Positions 8,600 through 16,218 of a stretch of 16,720 nucleotides of DNA are shown piece after piece. Each line of letters begins with the position of its first letter. Position 1 is the stretch's first letter. Source of the DNA: Lysobacteraceae bacterium (GTDB lineage: Bacteria > Pseudomonadota > Gammaproteobacteria > DSM-19610); NCBI GenBank assembly GCA_020201295.1, contig JAIVHA010000190.1, forward strand, positions 1 to 16,720. Direction: 5' to 3'. The position numbers and the translations under genes are program-made. The notes below the pieces were generated by a model, which searched no databases, was not told the DNA's origin, and saw only the letters and a program-made list of their open reading frames with translations.

Positions 8600-10705
8600 T
8601 CAGTCGTGTTCCGCATGTTTGTCCCGCTCATCATCACGGGATGGATTTTCCTGTTCCTGGCGCAGGCGGGCAAATTCCAGCAGGCGCGAGGCCACCCGGC
8701 CATTGATGGTGTCCAGGGGAAATTCTCCGTGTTCATCGCACTGACCGGCCTCCAGACCGATCAACAAGGCCATGGCCTGGTCCACATGATCGACGGCATA
8801 CAGGTGGAAACGGCCCGCCTGCACCGCCTGCACCAGGTCCTGTCGCAACATCAGGTTAACCATATTGCTGGCCGGCAGGATGACACCCTGCTCTCCCGTA
8901 AGACCGCGGGCAACGCAGATATCGAAAAATCCCTCGATCTTTTCGTTGACGGCGCCCACGGACTGTACTTCGCCGAACTGGTTGACGGAACCGGTAACTC
9001 CCAGGTATTGGGCCATGGGCAAGTCCGCAAGTGCAGACAGCAGGGCACACAATTCCCCCAGTGAGGCGCTGTCACCGTCCAGGGGACCGTAGCTCTGTTC
9101 GAACACCAGGCTGGCGGTCACCGACAGGGAACGGGTTCGCGCATAACGGGCGCCCACGAACTGGGACAGGATCATCACACCCTTGGAATGCAGGGCGCCG
9201 CCCAGTTGCGCCTCGCGCTCGATATCGATGATCTCCCCCTCCCCCAGCCAGGCGGTCGCGGTGATGCGTGACGGCAGGCCGAAGACATAGTCACCCGCCT
9301 CTACCACCATCAGGCCATTGACCTGGGCCACCAGTCGCCCTTCCGTGTGAATCATGACATTGTTGCGCAGGATATCCTCATGAAAGCGTTCCCGTACCCG
9401 GCTGGCACGTCGCTCCCATTCCTGGATGGACCGTTCCACATGTTCCCGTCGCATGCAGTCTGAGCCGGCCTGACGCGCCCAGTAATCCGTTTCTCGCAGG
9501 ATATCCGCCAGCACCCCCAGGTTGGTGGTGATGCGTTCGGCATCCTCCACCAGCCTGGCGCCCTCTTCGACCATTCTGGCCACGGCCTCGACCCGCATGG
9601 GCAGCAATTCTTCCCGCTCGATGAGACTGGCCAGCATGGTCACATAGGCAGATTGATTGGTGGCATTCCATTCCAGGCGATCGTCGAAATCCACCTGCAC
9701 CTTGAACAGGCGCAGGAAATCCGCATCCTGTTCGGCCAATTGATAATACAGATCTCGCTCGCCGATCATTACCACCTGTAAGCGCACGGGCAAGGCCATG
9801 GGGGCGAAGGCGACCCCTTCGGTGCCGCTGTGCGAACGTTCCGGCTCCAGCCGGCCGGTGGCCAACAGCTGCTTGAAATCCCGCCATAGCTCCATGTCCG
9901 TCAGCAGGTTTTCGGCGTCGAGGACGAGGTAGCCACCATTGGCCCGTTGCAGTGCGCCGGCGCGCAGCAGGCGCAGGTCTTCCTGGCCACTGCCCGGCTG
10001 GATACGCGGTTCGATGGCACCGAACAGGGAGCTGCGCCCCTTGCCATTCCAGTATTCCAGGGGCGCGCCCTCCGCACCCTCACGGCTAACCAGGAGATGA
10101 ACCTGGTAGCGGCCGGCTAGTGAGCCGGGGTCGTCCAGCCAGGATTCCAGCTGATCCATGTCCTGCAGCTCCCCGTGCAGGCGTTCCAGCTGTTGCAGGA
10201 GATCCCCGGCCAGGGCATCAAGATAGTCCACCAGGGTGGCAATGCCGGCCCAGCGCTCGCGAAGCCCGGCCAGCATGGAACCGATGGCCTGCGCGACCAG
10301 TTCCCTTTCGAAGGACTTGAGCGCGTTGGCCAGGTCCGCCAGCCAGGCCTGCATGCTGGCCACGAAGGGGGCGCCGTTGCCGGCCGGCAGGGACAGCCAG
10401 CGTGGGGCATAGGGATCCTGAAAATTCCGCACCACGCAGAGATCATCACCGGCGGGTTCGTTGCGGACCCGGCTACGCAGTTCCTGCAACACCAGCTCAT
10501 GGCGTCCGGAACCCGGTTCACCCATAACGTAGAGGTTATATCCCCTGCGCTGTATACCCAGTCCGAAACACAGGGCCTCGGCGGCACGGGTCTGCAGGTT
10601 GAGGCCCCGGGGGACCTGGAGTTCATCGGTGGTGGTGAACCCCAGGCTGTCAGGATCACACTCCCGGCAAAGCTGCCGGGGTGTCAGTACATGATGAGGG
10701 TTCAT
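8600..10705 (-). CDS. LonH/LonB-like AAA+ protease
   Basis: Predicted soluble ATP-dependent serine protease of the bacterial Lon-related (YcbZ/LonH, Pfam AAA_32 plus Lon_C) group. The 701-residue product opens with LCRECDPDSLGFTTTDEL, a family hallmark. It has a nucleotide loop GEPGSGRHEL (residues 62-71) with Arg where the classical Walker A has Lys. A helical region follows at ~105-195, then Walker B-like GGYLVLDAENLL. The C-terminal Lon protease domain has catalytic Ser546 in DGDSASLGEL and Lys589 in VGAVNEKIEGFF, 43 residues apart as in E. coli Lon. The helical insertion seems shorter than in ~800-residue relatives (recollection). ATG 10705 is the first in-frame start, but no good ribosome-binding site precedes it. 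The charged C-terminal tail ends RDDERDKHAEHD. nudF follows 2 bp downstream. Confidence 0.9.
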   Translation of the reverse strand: MNPHHVLTPRQLCRECDPDSLGFTTTDELQVPRGLNLQTRAAEALCFGLGIQRRGYNLYVMGEPGSGRHELVLQELRSRVRNEPAGDDLCVVRNFQDPYAPRWLSLPAGNGAPFVASMQAWLADLANALKSFERELVAQAIGSMLAGLRERWAGIATLVDYLDALAGDLLQQLERLHGELQDMDQLESWLDDPGSLAGRYQVHLLVSREGAEGAPLEYWNGKGRSSLFGAIEPRIQPGSGQEDLRLLRAGALQRANGGYLVLDAENLLTDMELWRDFKQLLATGRLEPERSHSGTEGVAFAPMALPVRLQVVMIGERDLYYQLAEQDADFLRLFKVQVDFDDRLEWNATNQSAYVTMLASLIEREELLPMRVEAVARMVEEGARLVEDAERITTNLGVLADILRETDYWARQAGSDCMRREHVERSIQEWERRASRVRERFHEDILRNNVMIHTEGRLVAQVNGLMVVEAGDYVFGLPSRITATAWLGEGEIIDIEREAQLGGALHSKGVMILSQFVGARYARTRSLSVTASLVFEQSYGPLDGDSASLGELCALLSALADLPMAQYLGVTGSVNQFGEVQSVGAVNEKIEGFFDICVARGLTGEQGVILPASNMVNLMLRQDLVQAVQAGRFHLYAVDHVDQAMALLIGLEAGQCDEHGEFPLDTINGRVASRLLEFARLRQEQENPSRDDERDKHAEHD

Positions 10706-10746
10706 GGCGGGGCGTCGGTACTGTCTCTGGAGGAGGATTCCGCCAT
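10702..10746 (-). other. Possible 14-codon leader overlapping the protease start
   Basis: On the - strand ATG 10746 opens a frame reading MAESSSRDSTDAPP. Its TGA (10704-10702) overlaps the ATG of the protease gene as ATGA. Such overlaps often couple translation, and the protease start has no good Shine-Dalgarno of its own. The mini-frame also lacks one, so chance is quite possible. Confidence 0.2.
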
Positions 10747-10866
10747 GATAACGGAAAGCGCCTCGTCGTTCCCGGTCCGCGTGGAACTTGCTCCTAATGC
10801 TATTTCAGTTTGATGGTGCCGTATATCCGTTCACAGCGCATGCGCACGCCTTACGTACGGTATTGA

Positions 10867-10951
10867 TGGCCAGGGAAGCACACGGAATGACACGGAAAAC
10901 CAATATCCATGGGTTTTCGTTCCGTGTTTTTCCGTGTGCTTCCGTGGCCAT
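10867..10951. repeat. Large palindromic repeat of 'ACACGGAA' units
   Basis: The left arm (from TGGCCAGGGAAGCACACGGA at 10867) and the right arm (ending GTGCTTCCGTGGCCA at 10951) are near-perfect reverse complements over about 35 bp. The centre is AT-richer, around 10901-10910. Each arm carries tandem (A)CACGGAA units, the same design as the CGCAAAGG palindrome at 4093-4167 but with a different unit. It lies between the 3' end of the histidine kinase gene and the 5' end of the protease gene, both on the - strand. It could partly insulate them, though no T-run follows on either strand. Confidence 0.85.
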
Positions 10952-10971
10952 GACAATACGTCGATTCCAGG

Positions 10972-12261
10972 CTAGGCCGGCCCCTCTGGCAGGGTGAAGC
11001 AGAAGCGACTGCCCTGCCCCAGGACGGAATCGGCCCAGATTTTCCCGCCATGGCGATGGATGACCCGTTGCACCAGGGCCAGGCCGATCCCGGAACCCTC
11101 GAAACCGACATCGCAGTGCAGTTTGTGAAACAGGGTAAAGAGCTTGTTGGCATAGCGCATGTCAAAGCCGATCCCGTTGTCTTCAAGCACGAATACCGTC
11201 TCGCTCCCCTGGACCTCGCGGTACAGGCGTACCCGCGGATTTTCGACACGAGCAGTGAACTTCCAGGCATTGTCCACCAGCTGCATCAGCATTTCCTTGA
11301 ACATATAGCGGTCCGCCAGGACACGCAGATCCACCTCGATATCGCAATAGACTTCATGCTCGTAACGCCAGGATTCCCGCATGCTGGTCACCACTTCTTC
11401 CATGAGACGGCTCAGGTTCACGGGGCTGATCATGATCTCGCTGCTGGACACACTACGCAGGTGGCCGAGGTCATCGATTTGTTGCTGCATGCGCTGGCCG
11501 GCCTTGTGGATACGGTGGCAATAATCCGCCACCAGGCTGCCTTGATCCAGTTCCTTTATCTCCTCCAGCACCGCCGCGCTGAAACCGCACACGGAACGCA
11601 AAGGAGCACGAAGATCGTGATTGATCACATCATAAATGCCATTCAACTCCCGGTAGGCGACACCCAGGTCCGCGCCCAGCTGTGCGATCTCCTGCTCCAG
11701 CGCCTCCTGGTTTGATTGCTCACCTGGCCGCTTCCAGGCCATTTCCCTGGCAATGCGGGTGGCATACACCCGCAGAACCGATTGTTGTTCCATGGACAGG
11801 CACATTGGCTTGGTATCGAGTATGGAAATCAATCCAGGGCCGTTACTGTAGGGTTCGCCCAGCGGGACGCCGAAATAGCTTTCGATATCCTTCACGGCCA
11901 GGTACTCGTCCCGCGGGTAAAGGCTTTGTACCTTTTCCGGTACGTACTGCTGGCGGGCATCCAGCACCGTCTGGCAGGGAGTGCCACTCAGGGAGTATTC
12001 GACATTCTCCTGGAATTCACCATCCTGCCAGCACAACAGGGTACGCATGCGGGTACGCGCGGTATCGGCGAACAGGCTGATGGCGACGATACGGGCGCCG
12101 TAGTAGGCCGCCAGGTCGCGCACGCAATTCTGGTAGAACTCCGGATCCAGCTGGGCGGAGACGCGCTGGCCCAGGCGCGACAGAACCTCCTGGGTACGGG
12201 TATGCTCGGCGGGATCATTAGTGGAAGGAACCGACGGATCGAGGTCCGGATAACCCTTCAT
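10972..12261 (-). CDS. Soluble GAF-domain sensor histidine kinase
   Basis: This 429-residue kinase has no membrane segment or signal peptide, so it should sense a cytoplasmic or membrane-permeant cue. Residues ~24-175 form a GAF-like sensor (FYQNCVRDLAAYYGARIVAI, YFGVPLGEPYSNGPGLISIL). A short helical linker follows. The phospho-acceptor H-box is INHDLRAPLRSV, His215. The ATPase domain has the N-box LVDNAWKFT (N331), G1 EDNGIGFD, and G2 GSGIGLALVQRVIHRHGGKI. The H-box is of the phytochrome-like/HisKA class. No response regulator or receiver domain is present here, so it is an orphan in this window. The ligand is unknown. It is transcribed away from metH across a 331-bp intergenic region. Confidence 0.92.
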   Translation of the reverse strand: MKGYPDLDPSVPSTNDPAEHTRTQEVLSRLGQRVSAQLDPEFYQNCVRDLAAYYGARIVAISLFADTARTRMRTLLCWQDGEFQENVEYSLSGTPCQTVLDARQQYVPEKVQSLYPRDEYLAVKDIESYFGVPLGEPYSNGPGLISILDTKPMCLSMEQQSVLRVYATRIAREMAWKRPGEQSNQEALEQEIAQLGADLGVAYRELNGIYDVINHDLRAPLRSVCGFSAAVLEEIKELDQGSLVADYCHRIHKAGQRMQQQIDDLGHLRSVSSSEIMISPVNLSRLMEEVVTSMRESWRYEHEVYCDIEVDLRVLADRYMFKEMLMQLVDNAWKFTARVENPRVRLYREVQGSETVFVLEDNGIGFDMRYANKLFTLFHKLHCDVGFEGSGIGLALVQRVIHRHGGKIWADSVLGQGSRFCFTLPEGPA

Positions 12262-12368
12262 GACGACAGCTCCCCGTCAGGGCACTGTCCGGAAAACGCA
12301 CGGGACCAAATCCCGCGATAAACCGCGATTTTCTGCACAAACCACCTCAGAAATTGTATTGATACGCA

Positions 12369-12401
12369 TGTGCTCACCATGGAAACCTCATGGTGTGCGC
12401 A
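12369..12401. promoter_or_regulatory. Dyad-symmetric site upstream of the kinase gene
   Basis: CACCATG (12375-12381) and CATGGTG (12389-12395) are perfect reverse complements around the 7-nt GAAACCT. Outer pairing (TGTGC with GCGCA-like) extends it to 33 nt with one mismatch and one G-T pair. It lies 108 bp before the kinase start. It could be a repressor or activator operator or an RNA hairpin; the factor is unknown. Confidence 0.4.
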
Positions 12402-12466
12402 AACTCGAATAGTGCCCACTCCCATGTGGCAAGTCCAGTCCCAAAACCCCTGGCCGGGGCAAGGCG

Positions 12467-12509
12467 CCCTGAACCGGGCCAGTGAGTACCTCGTGCCCGG
12501 GTTCCAGGG
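12467..12509. promoter_or_regulatory. GC-rich stem-loop upstream of metH
   Basis: CCCTGAACCGGGC (12467-12479) pairs with GCCCGGGTTCCAGGG (12495-12509) over 13 bp with two single-base bulges, around a 15-nt loop. A further GC dyad, CCCCTGGCCGGGG, lies just upstream (12447-12459). No T-run follows, so it is not a simple terminator. A structured leader or an operator are both possible. Confidence 0.4.
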
Positions 12510-12544
12510 AAAAAACGGCCCCACAAGCCCGCGTTTTTCATCCA

Positions 12545-12553
12545 TGTTACAAT
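12545..12553 (+). promoter_or_regulatory. Putative extended -10 promoter of metH
   Basis: TGTTACAAT matches an extended -10 (TGn then TACAAT, 5 of 6 to TATAAT). No good -35 is present at 17-bp spacing, as tolerated for extended -10 promoters. Transcription would start near 12560, leaving a leader of about 33 nt before ATG 12593. This suggests the native metH promoter may survive although the first codons are gone. Confidence 0.35.
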
Positions 12554-12592
12554 TGCTGCTTTACGAGCAATTCCCAGGTAATTGATACCAAA

Positions 12593-15500
12593 ATGAAAAA
12601 TTTCCACAAGGCCTACCTGGATGCCGGCGCGGACATCGTCGAGACCAACACCTTCAACTCCACCGCCACCTCGCTGGCGGACTACGGTCAGCAAGACCTG
12701 GTATACGAACTCAATTTTGCCTCCGCCCGGCTGGCGCGCGAGGCCTGTGATGCTGTCGGTTCACCGGATCGCCCCCGTTTCGTTGCCGGCGTGCTCGGCC
12801 CGACCAGCAAGACGGCGTCCATATCTCCCGACGTGAACAACCCCGGCTATCGCAATATCAGTTTCGATGCCCTGTGCGACACCTACTACGAGGCCACCAA
12901 AGGTCTGGTGGAAGGCGGCGCCGACCTGATTCTCATCGAGACCATCTTCGATACCCTCAATGCCAAGGCCGCGGCCTTTGCCGTGGAAACCTATTTCGAG
13001 GACACCGGGAACCGGCTGCCGGTGATGATCTCCGGTACCATCACCGACGCATCCGGCCGCACCCTGTCGGGCCAGACCGTCGAGGCCTTCTTCAATTCAC
13101 TGCGCCATATCAAGCCGGTATCCCTGGGCTTCAACTGCGCCCTGGGCGCCAAGCAGTTACGCGAGCACATCGAGGAACTGGCCGGCATCGCCGACTGCGC
13201 CGTCAATGCCCATCCCAACGCCGGGCTGCCCAATGAATTCGGCGAGTACGACGAATCACCCGAAGCCATGGCCAAGGAGATCGGCGAATGGGCGGCAGCG
13301 GGTTTTCTCAATATCATTGGCGGCTGCTGCGGCACTACTCCGGCACACATCAAGGCCATTGCCGAAGCGGTTCAGCCCCATGCCCCGCGCAAGATCCTGC
13401 CCCACGACCATACCCTGCGCCTGTCCGGCCTGGAGCCTTGCAATATCCGTGACGACTCCCTGTTTGTAAACGTGGGGGAGCGCACCAACGTCACGGGCTC
13501 CGCGGCCTTCAAGCGCCTCGTTCTCAACGGTGAATATGACAAGGCCCTCGACGTGGCGCGCCAGCAGGTGGAAAACGGTGCCCAGATCATTGACATCAAC
13601 ATGGATGAGGGCATGCTCGATGGCCAGGAGGCCATGGTCACTTTCCTGAATCTCATTGCCTCGGAACCGGACATTTCGCGGGTCCCGGTAATGATCGACT
13701 CTTCCAAGTGGCCGATCCTGGAGGCCGGTCTCAAATGCATCCAGGGTAAAGGTATCGTCAATTCCATTTCCATGAAGGAAGGCGAGGAAGAGTTCATCCG
13801 CCAGGCCAGGCTGTGCCGCAAGTACGGCGCGGCGGTGATCGTGATGGCCTTCGACGAAACCGGACAGGCAGACACCAAGCAACGCAAGGTCGAGATCTGC
13901 AGCCGTGCCTACAAGCTTCTCACCGAACAGGTTGGATTCCCGGCGGAAGATATCGTCTTCGACCCCAATATCTTCGCCATTGCCACCGGCATCGATGAAC
14001 ACAATAACTACGGTGTCGATTTCATCGAAGCCGTACATGAAATCAAGCAGAATCTACCTTACGCCAGGATCAGTGGCGGGGTTTCCAATGTATCCTTCTC
14101 CTTCCGTGGCAACAACCCCGTTCGTGAAGCCATACATGCCGTTTTCCTCTATCACGCCATCAAGGCCGGCATGGATATGGGCATCGTAAACGCCGGGCAG
14201 CTGGGCATTTACGAGGAAATCCCCAAGGAGTTGCGCGACTGCGTGGAGGACGTGGTGCTGAACCGCAAGCCAGACGCAACCGAGCACCTGCTGGACATCG
14301 CCGCCAAGTACAAAGGCGACGGCAGCGGCACCGAACGCAAGGAAGACCTGGCCTGGCGCGAGTGGCCCGTCATCAAGCGCCTCGAGCACGCCCTCGTGAA
14401 GGGTGTCGACGCCTATGTCGACGAGGACACCGAGGAGGCCCGCCAGGAATATGACCGGCCCATCCAGGTCATCGAAGGCCCGCTAATGGACGGTATGAAC
14501 GTGGTAGGCGACCTGTTCGGTGCCGGCAAGATGTTCCTGCCCCAGGTGGTGAAATCCGCCCGGGTCATGAAAAAGGCCGTTGCCTACCTCCTTCCCTACA
14601 TCGAGGCCGGAAAAGACGCCAAATCCAAGGCCAAGGGCCGTATCCTGATGGCCACCGTGAAGGGCGACGTGCACGATATCGGCAAAAACATCGTTGGAGT
14701 GGTACTACAGTGCAACAACTTCGAGGTCATCGACATGGGCGTGATGGTGCCGGCCCAGAAGATCCTCGACAAGGCCCGCGAGGAGAAAGTCGACATCATC
14801 GGTCTTTCCGGCCTGATCACGCCTTCGCTGGATGAAATGTCCCACATGGCGAAGGAGATGCAGCGCGAGGGCTTCACCATTCCGCTGATGATCGGCGGCG
14901 CAACCACTTCCCGGGTGCATACGGCGGTGAAGATCGAGCCCGGTTACCAGGGCGCCACGGTCTACGTGAAGGACGCTTCCCGCGCCGTGGGCGTGGCCCA
15001 GAACCTGGTCAGCGAGGACAATGCCAGGACCTTTGTCGCCAAAATAAAAGAAGAGTATGAGTCCGTGCGCGAAATGCACAAGGGCAAGTCCCGCAAGACC
15101 GACTGGATCACCCTTGAGGAGGCGCGCGCCAACAAGCCGAAAACTGACTGGAATGACTACAAGCCCACCGCACCCTCGTTCACCGGCACGCGAGTCTTCG
15201 ACGACTACCCGCTCGAGGAAATCGCGCGCTATATCGACTGGACCCCCTTCTTCAAGGCCTGGGAACTGGCCGGCAGCTATCCAAAGATCCTGGATGACGA
15301 AACCGTCGGCGAACATGCCCGCAACCTGTTCGAGGATGCACGAAAAATGCTCCAGAAACTGATCGACGAGAAATGGCTCAAGGCCCGTGCCGTAATCGGG
15401 CTCTTTCCCGCCAACCAGGTGAACGATGACGACATCGAACTCTACAGCGATGACCGTCGTGAGCAGGTGCTGACCACACTGCACCACTTGCGCCAGCAGA

Positions 15501-16120
15501 CCCGCAAGCCACCGGGCCGTCCGAACCAGTGCCTTGCTGATTTCGTGGCACCCCGCGAAACCGCGATCAAGGACTTTATGGGCGCCTTCGCAGTCACCGC
15601 CGGCATCGGCATCGACGAACATGTCAAACGCTTCGAGGCGGGTCACGATGACTACCAGGCCATCATGCTCAAGGCCCTTGCCGACCGCCTGGCCGAGGCC
15701 TTCGCTGAACTCATGCATGAGCGGGTGCGCAAGGAATACTGGGGCTATGCCACCAGCGAGAATCTCGACAACGAACAGCTCGTCAAGGAGGCGTACCAGG
15801 GCATCCGTCCGGCTCCGGGTTACCCGGCCTGCCCTGACCACACGGAAAAAGCATTACTGTGGAAGCTCCTCGAACCCGATCAGCGCATCGGACTGCACAT
15901 CACCGAGTCCTTTGCCATGACTCCCACCGCCGCGGTCAGTGGCTGGTATTTCGGCCATCCCGATGCCAAATATTTCGGGCTTGGCAAGATCAATCGCGAC
16001 CAGGTGGAAGACTATGCACGGCGCAAGGGCATGAGCCTGGCCGAGACCGAACGTTGGCTGTCACCAAACCTGGGCTATGACCCCGACGAGCAGGAGGAAA
16101 GCCGGGCCGCCAGCGCGTAA
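12593..16120 (+). CDS. metH: Cobalamin-dependent methionine synthase, N-terminally truncated
   Basis: Transfers methyl from 5-methyltetrahydrofolate via cobalamin to homocysteine. From ATG 12593 it is 1175 residues; E. coli MetH has 1227. Homology starts abruptly at FHKAYLDAGADIVETNTFNS, equal to E. coli residue ~68, so about 65 residues are absent. These include the first strand and helix of the homocysteine barrel with its LDGGMGTM motif. All later landmarks keep a constant 65-residue offset. The zinc ligands are C182 (GFNCALG) and C245/C246 (GGCCGTTP). The pterin domain has FVNVGERTNVTGS and DINMDEGMLDG. The cobalamin domain has GDVHDIGKNIVGVV with His694. The reactivation domain has the SAM motif RPAPGYPACPDHTEK. 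An alternative GTG at 12482 adds 37 residues without homology. A weak AGG lies ~14 nt before ATG. Losing barrel strand 1 should abolish homocysteine methylation unless the gap is an assembly artefact. Confidence 0.93.
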   Translation: MKNFHKAYLDAGADIVETNTFNSTATSLADYGQQDLVYELNFASARLAREACDAVGSPDRPRFVAGVLGPTSKTASISPDVNNPGYRNISFDALCDTYYEATKGLVEGGADLILIETIFDTLNAKAAAFAVETYFEDTGNRLPVMISGTITDASGRTLSGQTVEAFFNSLRHIKPVSLGFNCALGAKQLREHIEELAGIADCAVNAHPNAGLPNEFGEYDESPEAMAKEIGEWAAAGFLNIIGGCCGTTPAHIKAIAEAVQPHAPRKILPHDHTLRLSGLEPCNIRDDSLFVNVGERTNVTGSAAFKRLVLNGEYDKALDVARQQVENGAQIIDINMDEGMLDGQEAMVTFLNLIASEPDISRVPVMIDSSKWPILEAGLKCIQGKGIVNSISMKEGEEEFIRQARLCRKYGAAVIVMAFDETGQADTKQRKVEICSRAYKLLTEQVGFPAEDIVFDPNIFAIATGIDEHNNYGVDFIEAVHEIKQNLPYARISGGVSNVSFSFRGNNPVREAIHAVFLYHAIKAGMDMGIVNAGQLGIYEEIPKELRDCVEDVVLNRKPDATEHLLDIAAKYKGDGSGTERKEDLAWREWPVIKRLEHALVKGVDAYVDEDTEEARQEYDRPIQVIEGPLMDGMNVVGDLFGAGKMFLPQVVKSARVMKKAVAYLLPYIEAGKDAKSKAKGRILMATVKGDVHDIGKNIVGVVLQCNNFEVIDMGVMVPAQKILDKAREEKVDIIGLSGLITPSLDEMSHMAKEMQREGFTIPLMIGGATTSRVHTAVKIEPGYQGATVYVKDASRAVGVAQNLVSEDNARTFVAKIKEEYESVREMHKGKSRKTDWITLEEARANKPKTDWNDYKPTAPSFTGTRVFDDYPLEEIARYIDWTPFFKAWELAGSYPKILDDETVGEHARNLFEDARKMLQKLIDEKWLKARAVIGLFPANQVNDDDIELYSDDRREQVLTTLHHLRQQTRKPPGRPNQCLADFVAPRETAIKDFMGAFAVTAGIGIDEHVKRFEAGHDDYQAIMLKALADRLAEAFAELMHERVRKEYWGYATSENLDNEQLVKEAYQGIRPAPGYPACPDHTEKALLWKLLEPDQRIGLHITESFAMTPTAAVSGWYFGHPDAKYFGLGKINRDQVEDYARRKGMSLAETERWLSPNLGYDPDEQEESRAASA

Positions 16121-16157
16121 CGACCCGGCAATCACGTGCGGATAATCGGGTAAATTG

Positions 16158-16169
16158 CAGGCCGGCCTG
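16158..16169. promoter_or_regulatory. Perfect 12-bp palindrome upstream of the thioredoxin-like gene
   Basis: CAGGCCGGCCTG is a perfect palindrome 50 bp before the ATG of the thioredoxin-like gene. A weak promoter-like pair (TTGCAG at 16155, TACCAT at 16179, 18 bp apart) overlaps it, so it could be an operator. Short GC palindromes also occur by chance in DNA of this composition. Confidence 0.2.
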
Positions 16170-16218
16170 AGGCTTCGCTACCATGCCGTCATCCTGGTTG
16201 CAGTGAGTGTATACGGAC

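Larger units (their letters stand above)
12262..12592. other. Structured intergenic region between histidine kinase and metH
   Basis: The 331 bp hold the promoter of the kinase (- strand) and of metH (+ strand), two stem-loop-forming sequences described separately, and a weak A/T-flanked dyad (12510-12539, AAAAAACG to CGTTTTT). The missing first ~65 codons of metH are not present in any frame here: I looked for the LDGGMGTM-type motif and did not find it. I also looked for cobalamin and SAH riboswitch consensus elements, common upstream of metH, and did not recognise them. Confidence 0.6.

Noticed and set aside
12258..12545. 95-codon - strand frame upstream of the histidine kinase
   Set aside because: It covers the intergenic stem-loops, has an implausible Trp/Cys-rich composition, and overlaps the kinase start.
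12482..12592. Upstream extension of metH from GTG 12482
   Set aside because: The 37 added residues are Cys/Ser-rich with no MetH similarity, and the frame crosses the likely promoter. ATG 12593 starts next to where homology begins.
12420..12592. Cobalamin, SAM or SAH riboswitch upstream of metH
   Set aside because: I looked for the B12-box, the GCCACTG element and SAH consensus segments and found none. GCCAGTG at 12478-12484 is only a partial resemblance.
14705..15841. 378-codon - strand frame opposite metH
   Set aside because: Antisense shadow; the metH domains are unambiguous on the + strand.
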